DNA of 64,000 bases from contig JALONQ010000001.1 in NCBI GenBank assembly GCA_025454835.1, positions 62,001 through 126,000 on the forward strand, in the 5' to 3' direction. The DNA comes from Bacteroidota bacterium (GTDB lineage: Bacteria; Bacteroidota; Ignavibacteria; UBA10030). The position numbers and the translations under genes are program-made. Shown one piece after another: positions 17,592 through 27,014 of this stretch. The notes beneath the pieces are model-generated. The model had not been told where the DNA came from. It searched no databases and saw only the letters and a program-made list of their open reading frames with translations. The stretch's first letter is position 1, and each line of letters opens with the position of its first letter.

Positions 17592-18447
17592 TATTGTAGT
17601 TCTTGTACTCCCCGATGCGGTGCCCAGTGGCATCCTCAATGCTATCGAGAAGCCGATTCTTCATCGAAGAACGGGCCCGTTTTGGGTCGTAGTCGAAGAC
17701 CCAGTCTCTCTTCCGTATCCGCTCCGCCATAACGAGGGGATGGGTTCCCTGGAAGGGGCGCAGCCTTCCTCCATCCGCATACGAGTAAACTTCCTGATCT
17801 CCCACCGTCCGTCTGACCCATTCGTCGGGGTGCCAGAAGCGGTGAAAACTCTTCTGCTTCTCCTGCTGAGCTCGCGGCGGTTTGACCCAGCCGTAGTGGA
17901 ACACACGCGCATTCGATTTGAGGACGTTCAGCTTCTTTCCGTCTCGTCGAAATCCCTGCGCGTCCCCCCACGACCTGATGCCGATGTTGTTCCTTATGAG
18001 CCGGATCTCCCGACGATACCACTTCCTGGAATGCCCCGCCCAGTCATAGCTTCCGTAGAAGTGAACGTAGTCGAACAGGATGCCTTCAATGCTTGACAGA
18101 GGGTGGGCTAAGTGCAATGAAGACCGGATAATTGCAGTGTCGTCCTCATGCAGCACCTCGTCCCCCTGAAGGTAAAACGCCCAGTCTCCGTTGACGTGAT
18201 CCAACGCCAAGTTGGTCTGCTGGGCCAGAATGGCACCTCCTTGGCGCAAGCCGTCATCCCAAACCGTATCGAAGACTCTGATCTTTGGAGAGTTGAGCGA
18301 AAGGACGGCTTGACGCGTTTCATCGGCCGAGTCGCCCACGGCAACGATGAGTTCGTCGACGAGAGGCAGGAGGGAGAGGATAGATTCCCGGAACGGATAG
18401 TCGAATTTGATCCCGTTCCGAATGAAGGTGAAACCGCTGACGGTCAT
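17581..18447 (-). CDS. Family 2 glycosyltransferase
   Basis: The 288-residue GT2 starts MTVSGFTFIRNGIKFDYP and carries DELIVAVGDSADETRQ and FYLQGDEVLHEDD in place of the standard DxD region (GDE). There is no membrane helix. Base composition looks lower in GC than its neighbours, hinting at transfer. It overlaps the thioredoxin-like gene start-to-stop (ATGA) and is the last gene of a seven-gene operon. It may decorate LPS, since the LPS operon ends against it, or a surface protein. Confidence 0.85.
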   Translation of the reverse strand: MTVSGFTFIRNGIKFDYPFRESILSLLPLVDELIVAVGDSADETRQAVLSLNSPKIRVFDTVWDDGLRQGGAILAQQTNLALDHVNGDWAFYLQGDEVLHEDDTAIIRSSLHLAHPLSSIEGILFDYVHFYGSYDWAGHSRKWYRREIRLIRNNIGIRSWGDAQGFRRDGKKLNVLKSNARVFHYGWVKPPRAQQEKQKSFHRFWHPDEWVRRTVGDQEVYSYADGGRLRPFQGTHPLVMAERIRKRDWVFDYDPKRARSSMKNRLLDSIEDATGHRIGEYKNYNIIR

Positions 18448-18968
18448 CCGCCCGATTGGTTCAAGTAGCTTCGGAAATCCGTGACCTTGTAGTGGTTTCC
18501 CGAGAAGAACGTCAGGATCTTGACGAAACGCTCCGGAGGGGCGTATCCAGGGACCACCGTGATCGGCTGTAGATCCTCATCGATGAACAGCGTCGACGGA
18601 TACCCCGTCACGCCAACGGCCTTCGCGAACTCCGCCGATGTCATGGTCTGCCCGTTGAAGGTCACAGGGTCGGACGATTCTGCGTTCAACTTAATGGCGA
18701 TATAGTTCCCCTTAAGCTCGCTTGAAACCATGGGGTTGGGATAGGTGTCCGCATCCATCTTCTTACACCACGTGCACCAGTCCGTGTAGAGGTCGACAAG
18801 GATCTTCTTGTTCTGTTCCTTTGCCAACTTCATGCCCTCGTCGAAAGGCGTCCAGCCAACCTCGGTTGTAGCAATTCCAGCAGCGGGATCATCGCTCAGG
18901 AACCAGCCGAACGCGATGAAGACCAATAGACCGGCAATACCCAGGGGAACGGCGAACTTGCTGCGCAT
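18444..18968 (-). CDS. Membrane-anchored thioredoxin-like protein (CTWC)
   Basis: I start at ATG 18968, preceded by AGAGAG, giving 174 residues; the track start adds 12 residues with no support. An N-terminal anchor (IAGLLVFIAFGWFL) precedes a thioredoxin fold with VDLYTDWCTWCKKMD (CXXC) and GYPSTLFIDED (cis-Pro). Such proteins act in the periplasm as disulfide reductants or in cytochrome/surface-protein maturation. It sits downstream of two PorV-like genes and a type IX cargo gene, which suggests a role in envelope protein folding. Confidence 0.88.
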   Translation of the reverse strand: MRSKFAVPLGIAGLLVFIAFGWFLSDDPAAGIATTEVGWTPFDEGMKLAKEQNKKILVDLYTDWCTWCKKMDADTYPNPMVSSELKGNYIAIKLNAESSDPVTFNGQTMTSAEFAKAVGVTGYPSTLFIDEDLQPITVVPGYAPPERFVKILTFFSGNHYKVTDFRSYLNQSGG

Positions 18969-18987
18969 CGTCCAACTCTCTCTGTTG

Positions 18988-19881
18988 TTAGAATGACAAT
19001 CCAAAGGTCACGACCTGGGCCGTTCCCAGTCCTGACGAGAAGGGTACCAGGGCGTATTCGAAGCCGATTCCACGATAGAGCGCCGTGAGACCGAAAGAGA
19101 GATTTCGGGCCGTGTCGCCCGACCTCCACGAGGCACGCAACCCCGCAAGTTGCTGGAACATGATCGTCCCGCCCACGGTCAGGCCCGACTCGTCGTGGTT
19201 CAATCCTGTCCGGAACGCCAGAGCGGGTCGAAGTTCGAAATGCCCCATCGTGACTTTGTAGCCGGCGCCGAGCCGGACCGTGGAAGGAAGCTCCACGGCC
19301 TCCGTCCTGAAGGCCGACATGGCGCCGAGATTGACAGCCGAAAGGCCCAGAACAAGGTCCTGAACAGGCGTTTCAGCCATCACGCCGGCATCGACCGAGA
19401 ATCCAGTGCTCTCGTTCAGATAGAGCTTCTCATACAGATACGATGCAGACAAGCCAGCAACGATTCCTTCGATGACCTCATTGGCCCAACCCGCTTGGAA
19501 GGCAGCGGTCTGAGCGTCAAAGGTGCCGATTGCAGGGCCGGGTGATTCACGCACTTCGATGCCCGGAATGCGCGTGATCGCAACAGCCGCCGAAAATCGC
19601 CCGACCGCAGTAGGAAAGGAAAGCCCCAGACGTTGCCCAGAGATTTCCTGGACCCAGGAAGTGTGAGTGAAGGCGATCGCTGTTGTCGGATCCGACGAGA
19701 ACATCGAAGCCGGATTGACGCCCGCAGCCTCCAAGCGGCCCGGCTCAACGACCGAAAGGTCGGTCAACGAAGCGGTCAGCGCGTGTTGCGGCAGCTTGAG
19801 GACCGAGGCGCCTGTGGAGTTCCCTTGCGCTGACAGAAGGGCCGGCAAGAGCAGAGGTAGGATAGAGTGCTTGATCTTCAT
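18988..19881 (-). CDS. PorV/UPF0164-like outer-membrane beta-barrel protein
   Basis: The start is set at ATG 19881 (MKIKHSILPLLLPALLSAQG), which gives a proper signal peptide and a 4-nt overlap with the upstream stop. The mature part has alternating amphipathic strands and the family landmark AAGVNPASMF. The last residues (QVVTFGLSF) end in F, as in outer-membrane barrels. Related PorV/PorQ proteins take part in type IX secretion and attachment. Confidence 0.78.
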   Translation of the reverse strand: MKIKHSILPLLLPALLSAQGNSTGASVLKLPQHALTASLTDLSVVEPGRLEAAGVNPASMFSSDPTTAIAFTHTSWVQEISGQRLGLSFPTAVGRFSAAVAITRIPGIEVRESPGPAIGTFDAQTAAFQAGWANEVIEGIVAGLSASYLYEKLYLNESTGFSVDAGVMAETPVQDLVLGLSAVNLGAMSAFRTEAVELPSTVRLGAGYKVTMGHFELRPALAFRTGLNHDESGLTVGGTIMFQQLAGLRASWRSGDTARNLSFGLTALYRGIGFEYALVPFSSGLGTAQVVTFGLSF

Positions 19882-20825
19882 TCGCGGATGTGCAGTCCGA
19901 TCGTCAGAATGTGAGCGCCGCCCGGTGAATACGGTTCGAGCACGAAGGCATAGTGAAATGATGGATTCCACGTGATCCCGGTGTTCTCGACGGCCGCCCC
20001 CGCCGACCAGCGGAGCCCATACGCTCCACTGGGGTCGAGGGCATCCACGCCTGTGCGGACTCGGACCATCGGGTGAACGATCGCATCCAGGCCGCCCCGG
20101 AACAACCAGCCACCCGCGGAAGACTCAGCTTCGACCGCCAAGGAGAACGGCGCCTCCCTCGGGGCGTAGGCGACGGCGAAAACGGACCGAACAGGGAAGA
20201 TATCCGTGGTTTGGCGCCCTTGTCGGCCATAGACCGGCGATGAATCCCATCGGTATTTCGAATTCAGGTCGCGAAAGACGGCTGCCACGAGCCAATCAGT
20301 GTTCAGAAGATACGCAGCCCCGACGTCAAGTCCAACGGTCGTGCTCGTGAGTCCTTCGACCATTTGTGCATACAACAGTTTTGCCGTGATCCCGAACGTG
20401 AACGTCGGTGCTGTCCGCAACCCAAACGAAAGCGATACCAGGTTCTCTGCGACGCTTAGGTCTCCCGAGGGGATCCCGTTTCGATCTCGTCCGTCGATCC
20501 CGGTCACAGAAATCCGATGAAGGGTGAAGGCGACACCCGCCGCCGGCGGAAGAGGAGTGCCATAGGAGATCGTCTGGATGGAACGGTCAAGCGGGAACAT
20601 CCCGGCCCCGAGCGAAACGGTTGGCGCCCTCTGGAATGGGGCCAGCGCAGGATTCATGAAGACATCGGGGTCGTTCAAGGGAAGGGCGGCCCGGGCGTTC
20701 CCGAGCGAGGCGCTCTCAGCCGTCTGACCAAGTCGAAAAGCCGCGCCGGCACGCCCGCCAAGCGAGGGTTGTGCTGCAAGGGCAATGGGAAGTGCGAGCG
20801 CGAGAGTGAGCACAAGGCGTCTCAT
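19878..20825 (-). CDS. PorV/UPF0164-like outer-membrane protein
   Basis: Start chosen at ATG 20825 (MRRLVLTLALALPIALAAQP), a clean signal peptide overlapping the upstream stop by 4 nt. The 315-residue protein has the family motif AESASLGNARAALPLNDPDV followed by FMNPA and many predicted beta strands. It pairs with the next gene. Together with the upstream type IX-sorted protein it may form an outer-membrane receptor or shuttle, which is inference. Confidence 0.8.
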   Translation of the reverse strand: MRRLVLTLALALPIALAAQPSLGGRAGAAFRLGQTAESASLGNARAALPLNDPDVFMNPALAPFQRAPTVSLGAGMFPLDRSIQTISYGTPLPPAAGVAFTLHRISVTGIDGRDRNGIPSGDLSVAENLVSLSFGLRTAPTFTFGITAKLLYAQMVEGLTSTTVGLDVGAAYLLNTDWLVAAVFRDLNSKYRWDSSPVYGRQGRQTTDIFPVRSVFAVAYAPREAPFSLAVEAESSAGGWLFRGGLDAIVHPMVRVRTGVDALDPSGAYGLRWSAGAAVENTGITWNPSFHYAFVLEPYSPGGAHILTIGLHIRE

Positions 20826-22354
20826 TGGAGCACGACCACCTTTCCCCACACTGATTCGGCGGACCCGATCGAGACCCGAACAAAGTAGACGCCATTCGCC
20901 ACGAGTGATCCTGCATCCGTTTTGCCGTCCCACACCTCGTCGTGTTGCCCTTCAGGCCGCTGTGCACCTCGCACCAGATCGCGCACCGGCTGCATCGCGA
21001 TGTCGAAGATCCTGATCGTCACCGTTGCGCCTCCCGTTGGAACGGCAAAATGGACGCGCGAAGGCTCGATCGCAGGTGAAAAAGGATTTGGATAGACGTA
21101 CATCTCACGCGCAACTGCCACGGGCTGGAAGGCCCTGAGAACCGACCACGTGGTCCCGAAGGGGGCGCCCGATACGTCGGGGGTGAGTGCAAGTCCATCG
21201 GGGCCGCCCAGCCAAACGGTGTCGCGACGGATGTCGACCGTGATCGCTTCAGCTGAGACGATGCGCTGATACGTGGCAGCGTCAACCATGGAACCGCTCA
21301 GTCTCCACGTCGCTCCTCCGTCAGAGGTGCGATAAAGCCCGGCATCGGTTGGGACGTACACAATAGAATCGCGGACTGCGATGTTGTGGGCAAATTCGCC
21401 AAGCAAACCGGTTCGCCATGAACCACCGTCATCAGAGCTCCAGCTGATCCCTCGCTGTTCCTCGCCCGACTCGGCATTCACCGTGGCCGCCCAGATCGTC
21501 TTCACACCGGCCCAACGTTGCTCCCGAAGCGCGACGACGAAATTTCCCGAGATGGGACGCGCCTGGTTGGTGCGTGAGAATTTCACCCAAGAAGATCCCC
21601 CGTCGGTCGATCGGTTGATGCCGCCGGCCGTTCCGACCCACACATATCCGTTCCCGTCCACCATCACGGAGAAGACGCGATGATTCAGGTTGCCGCGCAG
21701 TCCTAGCCTTCCGCCGGTGGGGGCGAGGTCAAAGTCCAGCGTATCGGTGGGGGCGATGGAAGAGCGGCCGTCGGGCGGCAGGATGATCCGTGGCCACGTG
21801 ACGCCATCATCCGTGGAACGGCGCAGCATGCCCGCGAAGTTCGCCGTCCAGACGCCACCGGCGCCGATGGCGATATCGTAGGTGATATTGTTGATCGGCG
21901 TCGTGATGTTCAACGCTGCGATCCGGTTGACTCCGTACGTCAGTGTGTCAACCGACCCCACATCCACGGGCTGGACCTGACGTACCCACGTGGATCCCCG
22001 ATCCGTCGATCGATAGAGGCCGTCACCGGTCGGCAGGGACTCGTTGTCCTGCTTCGTCGACGTGGCCGCCGAAACCCATAAGAGATCGCCTCGCACGGCG
22101 ATGCCTGAAATACCTGTGCCGCCGAACGGCGCCACGCCCGACCAATTAGTCCATCGCACGGGCGACCCGATCGCTGCGGAAAGCCCCCGCGACGTCCCCA
22201 CCCACACCGTGTCGCCCGACACGACGATCTCGTTGATCGAATTGGCCGTTAGTCGATCGCTCTCGGGAGGCATGGCGTCGATTCGGAAGGTGCGAAGCGG
22301 CTGCGAAACGGCGCCGGACGTCGCTGCAACGACGAGGATGATCATCCACCTCAT
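20822..22354 (-). CDS. Secreted BNR/beta-propeller protein with type IX (FlgD-like) sorting domain
   Basis: The 510-residue protein has an N-terminal signal peptide (MRWMIILVVAATSGAVSQP), repeated BNR/Asp-box units (STDRGSTWVRQVQ, STDGGSSWVKFS, TSDGGATWRLSG) expected to fold as a beta-propeller, and a C-terminal FlgD-like domain starting YPNPFSP and ending GVYFVRVSIG...KVVVLQ. That C-terminal domain is the type A sorting signal of the type IX secretion system. Expected location is the cell surface or medium. The ligand is unknown. Confidence 0.88.
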   Translation of the reverse strand: MRWMIILVVAATSGAVSQPLRTFRIDAMPPESDRLTANSINEIVVSGDTVWVGTSRGLSAAIGSPVRWTNWSGVAPFGGTGISGIAVRGDLLWVSAATSTKQDNESLPTGDGLYRSTDRGSTWVRQVQPVDVGSVDTLTYGVNRIAALNITTPINNITYDIAIGAGGVWTANFAGMLRRSTDDGVTWPRIILPPDGRSSIAPTDTLDFDLAPTGGRLGLRGNLNHRVFSVMVDGNGYVWVGTAGGINRSTDGGSSWVKFSRTNQARPISGNFVVALREQRWAGVKTIWAATVNAESGEEQRGISWSSDDGGSWRTGLLGEFAHNIAVRDSIVYVPTDAGLYRTSDGGATWRLSGSMVDAATYQRIVSAEAITVDIRRDTVWLGGPDGLALTPDVSGAPFGTTWSVLRAFQPVAVAREMYVYPNPFSPAIEPSRVHFAVPTGGATVTIRIFDIAMQPVRDLVRGAQRPEGQHDEVWDGKTDAGSLVANGVYFVRVSIGSAESVWGKVVVLQ

Positions 22355-23190
22355 GGGAGGACCTCGACGCGATGGATGACGATGTTGCTCGAGTCCGAAG
22401 ACCGATCGATCGCGCGAAATTCGAATCGATAGGTTCCCGTCGGTGCGCCGCCGAATTGCACGCGCAGGCTGTAGACACTGTCGCGGGCCAGGGCATCGCC
22501 GCTGATCCCAGCCGAATTGCCGTCGTCGAACATCAGGAACGGATTACCGCTGGCCGGAAGTCCATTCGGTCGGTAAGAGTTGAAGTAGACGCGCAGAATG
22601 TCCGAGGGGCCGTCGGGGTCCACAGCCTTGATCTGGAGGAGCATCAGCGGCTGCGGGTCTGACGCTGAGATCGTGGCATCGGCGACGAGCGACGACATGA
22701 TCGGCGGGCGGTTGTTGCGAACGACCGTCAGCGGAATGACCGCAATGGTGCTGCGCATGCCGTTGACGCCCGTAGCGGCCACTCGGGCCGACCAGCTTCC
22801 GATCTCGACGCGGGTGATCGACAATCGCACATAGCCGCTGAACGTCCCATCGCCCGACAAGAGATCTGGAGCCACGCCGCCGTCATTGAAGGGGGTCGGT
22901 CCGCTCACGACGAGGCCCCGGTCGTCGACGATCCACCCCGTGACCTGTCCGACCGGCGACGATCCACCGGCCGATTGCACCACCGCGGAGAACGCGATCG
23001 GGATGCTGAGCCGATCAGTTGGCTGGCGCGTGCTGCCGACGTTGATCGTATCGCTGTCCACCGTCACGGCGGTTGGGGTCAACGATACGACCGCTGGTGC
23101 CGCGGCGAGCGCATCGAGCGGTCCCTCCGGCTCGGGCGAACAGGACAATCCCGCGAGCAACAATGACAAGCTGAGAAAGGAATGGCGCAT
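22351..23190 (-). CDS. Surface lipoprotein with Ig-like domains
   Basis: The 279-residue protein starts with a signal peptide ending in a lipobox-like LLAGLSC followed by SPEPEG. The rest is beta-rich with choice-of-anchor/Ig-like features (SGDGTFSGYVRLSITRVEIG; LLQIKAVDPDGPSDI). No catalytic motif is seen. It is 6 nt from the M50 protease gene and overlaps the type IX cargo gene by 4 nt. It is probably a cell-surface adhesin-like or structural lipoprotein. Confidence 0.7.
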   Translation of the reverse strand: MRHSFLSLSLLLAGLSCSPEPEGPLDALAAAPAVVSLTPTAVTVDSDTINVGSTRQPTDRLSIPIAFSAVVQSAGGSSPVGQVTGWIVDDRGLVVSGPTPFNDGGVAPDLLSGDGTFSGYVRLSITRVEIGSWSARVAATGVNGMRSTIAVIPLTVVRNNRPPIMSSLVADATISASDPQPLMLLQIKAVDPDGPSDILRVYFNSYRPNGLPASGNPFLMFDDGNSAGISGDALARDSVYSLRVQFGGAPTGTYRFEFRAIDRSSDSSNIVIHRVEVLP

Positions 23191-23196
23191 CCGCCC

Positions 23197-24258
23197 TCAG
23201 GGGAGAGAAACGATGATCGGATTCGGGGAGAACGTCAGCACGAAGATCCCGAAGGTGGCCCACCCGACCCACTTCCTGCGCTCATCCAAAGGTGATTCAT
23301 CAGGAACGGGAGGGTGGTACAGCTTGACGATGACCAGCGCGATGATGGCCCAGACGAACCATGCCGACCAGCTGTGCTCCGCGAACGGAACGATCTGAGG
23401 CTGTTCCTCGCCTGTGGCCCACGTCAAGAGCAGACGCAAGATCGCATCGGACATGGCCGGGGCCGAAAGACCCAGAAGGGCGTAGAACGTCGCTCGCGCG
23501 ATCGGCTTGTGGCGCTCTCCGAACATGGCATAGATAACATGGCCGCCGTCGAACTGCCCCAACGGGATCAGGTTCAAGGCCGTGACGAAGAGACCGAACC
23601 ATCCGGCACAAAGGAAAGGATAATGATAGATCTCGCTCATCGGTGGAACAAAATCCCCCGGCTGCGTCAGAATGCCTCTCAGGATCGCCAGCAGCAGCGT
23701 ATCGCCAAAGGCCAGCCCCATCCCCTCTGAGTTCCGAATGGAATTGGTCGTGAAATCGTAGTCAGGATGGATCGACAGCAAATAGTCCGCCGGCGGAAGA
23801 TTCACATACCCATACACCAGAACGCCAATGCTCGCAATGAAACCGGCGATCGGACCGGCAACGCCGATATCGAAGATGGCTTTCCGCGAGGGAACGATCG
23901 AACGCGTGCGGATGATGGCGCCAAAGGTCCCGAAATTCAAGAAGAGGTACGAAAGTGGAGGGATGGTCGGGAAAGGAATATAGTAGGGGAGCGATGTGTC
24001 GACGCCATGAGCACGGGCGGCGAAGTAGTGGCCGAACTCATGCGCCGTCAGGATGAACATCACAGAGAAGGCGTAGGGAAACCCGACCGACAGGTACTCA
24101 AGGTCGAAGGCGACTTCGGGATAGATCCAGATGATCCCTGAAACCGTGGTCGTCAGAAAGGTGATGACGAAGAGGAACGCATGGAGCCACAAGCGGCGTG
24201 GAGCGGCTATCTCCCGCCGCCAGGAAGAGTCAACAGGTGGCTCGAACGGTTCATTCAT
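23197..24258 (-). CDS. Site-2-protease-family (M50B) membrane metalloprotease
   Basis: I place the start at ATG 24258, 12 nt after the -7 box; the track start at 24309 precedes the promoter. The 353-residue protein has several membrane segments, the zinc motif HEFGHYFAAR and the second M50 motif LNLIPLGQFDGGHVIYA. These proteases cleave substrates within the membrane, often anti-sigma factors. First gene of the seven-gene minus-strand operon. Its substrate is unknown. Confidence 0.92.
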   Translation of the reverse strand: MNEPFEPPVDSSWRREIAAPRRLWLHAFLFVITFLTTTVSGIIWIYPEVAFDLEYLSVGFPYAFSVMFILTAHEFGHYFAARAHGVDTSLPYYIPFPTIPPLSYLFLNFGTFGAIIRTRSIVPSRKAIFDIGVAGPIAGFIASIGVLVYGYVNLPPADYLLSIHPDYDFTTNSIRNSEGMGLAFGDTLLLAILRGILTQPGDFVPPMSEIYHYPFLCAGWFGLFVTALNLIPLGQFDGGHVIYAMFGERHKPIARATFYALLGLSAPAMSDAILRLLLTWATGEEQPQIVPFAEHSWSAWFVWAIIALVIVKLYHPPVPDESPLDERRKWVGWATFGIFVLTFSPNPIIVSLP

Positions 24259-24263
24259 TCCGT

Positions 24264-24293
24264 GAAAATACCAAATTGTGTCTGCCCGTCCAA
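24264..24293 (-). promoter_or_regulatory. Putative Bacteroidota-type promoter for the M50-type IX operon
   Basis: On the minus strand TTG begins at 24293 and TATTTTC at 24270 (23 nt). The ATG of the protease gene lies 12 nt further, so the transcript should be leaderless. Confidence 0.55.
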
Positions 24294-24324
24294 GCGGATG
24301 GAGTGGCAAGGCGCGAGACCGGGG

Positions 24325-25917
24325 CTAGGCGTTGAACCAGACCGGGCTCGTGAGGCAGTGATGGGGTCGTTGGTCGCGATGGCCGGGGTGCGTGGCGATC
24401 TCGAGTCGAAGATAATGTGGACGGTGGTCCGTCACATCGTATCGCCACGCCCAATACATCTCGCCCGGCGACTCCCAGACCTGCAACGTCTCTTCGGCCG
24501 CGGACCCGATGATCCCCCTTTTCAATTCGATCCTGTGAAGGCGGCCGAACTCATCCGAGGTGCGCGCGATCAGCCGCAACGTCGTCGGGGCCTTCAGCGT
24601 GGACCCGATCACTTGACGGCCGTCGATGTCCGAGACCATGGCGACGGGACCATCGGTCGCGATCGAGCGATGGAGTCGTATCGCTTCGAGCAGTGCCGGT
24701 AGAGCGCTCGATTCCGCAAAGAGGCCCGTTCGTACGCGTCCGAACAGTTGATGATCGGCCTCACGAAGGCGAACGAACGGGATCGACAGCTGCCGGAAAC
24801 GGTTGAAGTTGCCATGCGCATCGTTCCCGGCAAGGACCGCGATCCGTCGGCCACGAAGGAGTTGTTGCGCCCATGCATCCCGCCCCGCCTTGCATCGCTC
24901 GTCGAAGGACCCGTTCCAGAATTGGAGGGCATGAAGTCCCGGCTGCCCCTCGTCTTTCTGGGACCAAGAGCCTCGGCGCAACAACCATCGCTGGATCAAC
25001 GGGACATGCTCCCGCGGATGCGCACCCGCCACGATCGCGGATGGATCGACCCGGTCCAGCAGCTCTCGAAGAGACAATTCGCTCCTGGTGCGAAGCCATC
25101 GTTCGGCGCTATCGCCCGACCCCGGATGGAACTGGCGGTCGCCGAGGACCAGACAATGGATGTTCTGTCCTGCTTCGTTGCGACAGGAGACCTCTTCTCC
25201 CGGGATGAGCGAAAATCCCGGCTGCCGATTCAACTCGGCGATCTCCCGCTGCAGCGCATGCCATTTTGGCAAATCGGGATCGTTCACGAGATAGGACGAG
25301 GCAGCATCGTCCAGATCGTACGAGTGATCGGTCATGGTCGCGAACTGCAGGCCCATGCGTCGTGCCAGGCCGCGAGCGGCGCCGGGCGGTACGCCAAATT
25401 CGACCTGGTCCTCGGTCGCCGTCGAATGCGCATGGCCTTCGCCGAGCATCAGTTGAGGGAGCGAGGGAAGCGGTTCCGGGCTGACATACACGCGCAACGG
25501 CGCGTGTGAACTCGTGCGATAGTTGTCGCTGAACGCCCGCCGCGCCCCCCGGCCCGCATCGTAGTCGAACTGGACGATGCACGAGATCCATCCGCTCAGA
25601 TCATCGATCGGCACGTCGACGATCGTCCACCACCAATGCTCCGCGATCTTCACGGAGGATCGGAGCAAGGAGACCTCGCGCGTCGACACGCCGTCCGAAA
25701 CGCGGGCCGTGACGCCGTGGAGCATGACGGGATGACGATCTGCGTCCTTGACCAGCACGAGAACCGGCAGAGGCTCGCCGGGTTCGAGGCGGTGAGGCGC
25801 ATCAGCCAGGATCTCGGGTTCCGGCGCGTTCAGGAGGCTGAAGAAATACCTGAAGCGATAATGGACCTCCGCGTAGAACGGCGCCAGCGGCGGAACAACG
25901 AAGGGCAGGACGATCAT
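24325..25917 (-). CDS. Membrane-anchored PHP-domain metal-dependent hydrolase
   Basis: ATG 25917 overlaps the upstream stop (TGATG); an alternative ATG at 25938 adds seven residues. The 530-residue protein starts with a hydrophobic segment, continues with a beta-sandwich region (to about 165) and then a PHP phosphoesterase domain: GEGHAHSTAT, MTDHSYDL, IPGEEVSC, AGAHPREH and AGNDAHGNF give a full set of metal ligands. PHP enzymes hydrolyse phosphoesters. It ends an operon of membrane glycosyltransferases, so a phosphate-containing glycolipid or polysaccharide substrate is possible. Confidence 0.82.
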   Translation of the reverse strand: MIVLPFVVPPLAPFYAEVHYRFRYFFSLLNAPEPEILADAPHRLEPGEPLPVLVLVKDADRHPVMLHGVTARVSDGVSTREVSLLRSSVKIAEHWWWTIVDVPIDDLSGWISCIVQFDYDAGRGARRAFSDNYRTSSHAPLRVYVSPEPLPSLPQLMLGEGHAHSTATEDQVEFGVPPGAARGLARRMGLQFATMTDHSYDLDDAASSYLVNDPDLPKWHALQREIAELNRQPGFSLIPGEEVSCRNEAGQNIHCLVLGDRQFHPGSGDSAERWLRTRSELSLRELLDRVDPSAIVAGAHPREHVPLIQRWLLRRGSWSQKDEGQPGLHALQFWNGSFDERCKAGRDAWAQQLLRGRRIAVLAGNDAHGNFNRFRQLSIPFVRLREADHQLFGRVRTGLFAESSALPALLEAIRLHRSIATDGPVAMVSDIDGRQVIGSTLKAPTTLRLIARTSDEFGRLHRIELKRGIIGSAAEETLQVWESPGEMYWAWRYDVTDHRPHYLRLEIATHPGHRDQRPHHCLTSPVWFNA

Positions 25918-27011
25918 CAGTACTGCCGTCCTTTCCATCGCACCGGACCGCCCAACAGCACGACGACGGGAAGCGCGACGACGTAGAGTGCGAAGTACAG
26001 CTCGAACCAGAAGAAGTGCCGAAGGTCATCGAGGCGACCGAGCCGCTTCAGGACCTGGGCGAGAAGAACGTAGTCAGCCGTCGCTTTTACGAACAAGACG
26101 GTGAGCGTGTGCCACCACGCGCCCCAGACCAGCGTGTGAATGAGCGGGAGGAAATGAACGCTCCAACCGATCGCCATGATCACGAAGCCGATGAACGGCA
26201 CGTCGAGCCCCCCACGACCCCAACGAAGCTTCTGATGGAAGAGAGCGCGAACATCGGGACAGGGATCGCTCTCGACGAGAAGCCGCGCGTCGATGGGATA
26301 GCGTTGCTGCCATCGGCCCGACGAACGGATCGCATGCACCAGCGTGTAGTCTTCCGTGACGCTGAACGGAAGCGAATCGTATCCGCCCACCTCGTCGTAG
26401 GCCCTCTTCCGGAACGAGAGGTTGTTCCCGATGCTTCCGAACGAGCGCCCGAGCGCGACGCTGGCAGCCGCGACGCCCAACAGGTAGGCCCAGTCAAGCG
26501 ATTGCATCCCTCCGAACGACGTATGGGCCCGCTGAAGCGTGATGCCCCCGACCAGCCCGACGTCAGGCTCGTACTGACCCGCCGTCGCTTCGACCCAAGT
26601 GGGGGGAACACGACAGTCCGCGTCGGTAATCAGGATGACCTCACCGCGCGCTTGAGCGATGCCCGCCGACAGCGGTCGCGCTTTTCCCTTCAGGCGGCTC
26701 AGCGGCGATGAATGCACGAGTCGCAACTGCACGTGGTCCGGCATGCGGCCCCTCACGACCTCGGCAGTCAGGTCCGTAGAATCGTCGTCGACGACGATGA
26801 CCTCATAGCGATCCGCAGGAAAGGTCTGCCGACAGAGAGCGTCGACGCACGCACCGATCGAGGCCTCCTCGTTGCGTGCGGCAACGACGATCGACACGGT
26901 CGGTCGCGCGCCTGTCGTGATCGGCGGGATGCGGGTCAGTCCAACGACGACGATCGCCGTCTGCAGGAGATACAGGGCGAGGACGATCAGGATGAAGGTC
27001 GCGAGGTCCAT
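25917..27011 (-). CDS. Membrane family 2 glycosyltransferase
   Basis: The 364-residue protein has an N-terminal membrane helix, a GT2 domain (VSIVVAARNEEASIGACVDAL; VVDDDSTDLT; LITDADCRVPP), the processive-type region QKLRWGRGGLD, and about three C-terminal helices. This architecture (GT2 with terminal membrane helices) occurs in enzymes making membrane-bound glycans or glycolipids. It is separated from the preceding GT2 by 3 nt. Sugar and acceptor are unknown. Confidence 0.9.
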   Translation of the reverse strand: MDLATFILIVLALYLLQTAIVVVGLTRIPPITTGARPTVSIVVAARNEEASIGACVDALCRQTFPADRYEVIVVDDDSTDLTAEVVRGRMPDHVQLRLVHSSPLSRLKGKARPLSAGIAQARGEVILITDADCRVPPTWVEATAGQYEPDVGLVGGITLQRAHTSFGGMQSLDWAYLLGVAAASVALGRSFGSIGNNLSFRKRAYDEVGGYDSLPFSVTEDYTLVHAIRSSGRWQQRYPIDARLLVESDPCPDVRALFHQKLRWGRGGLDVPFIGFVIMAIGWSVHFLPLIHTLVWGAWWHTLTVLFVKATADYVLLAQVLKRLGRLDDLRHFFWFELYFALYVVALPVVVLLGGPVRWKGRQY

Positions 27012-27014
27012 AGG

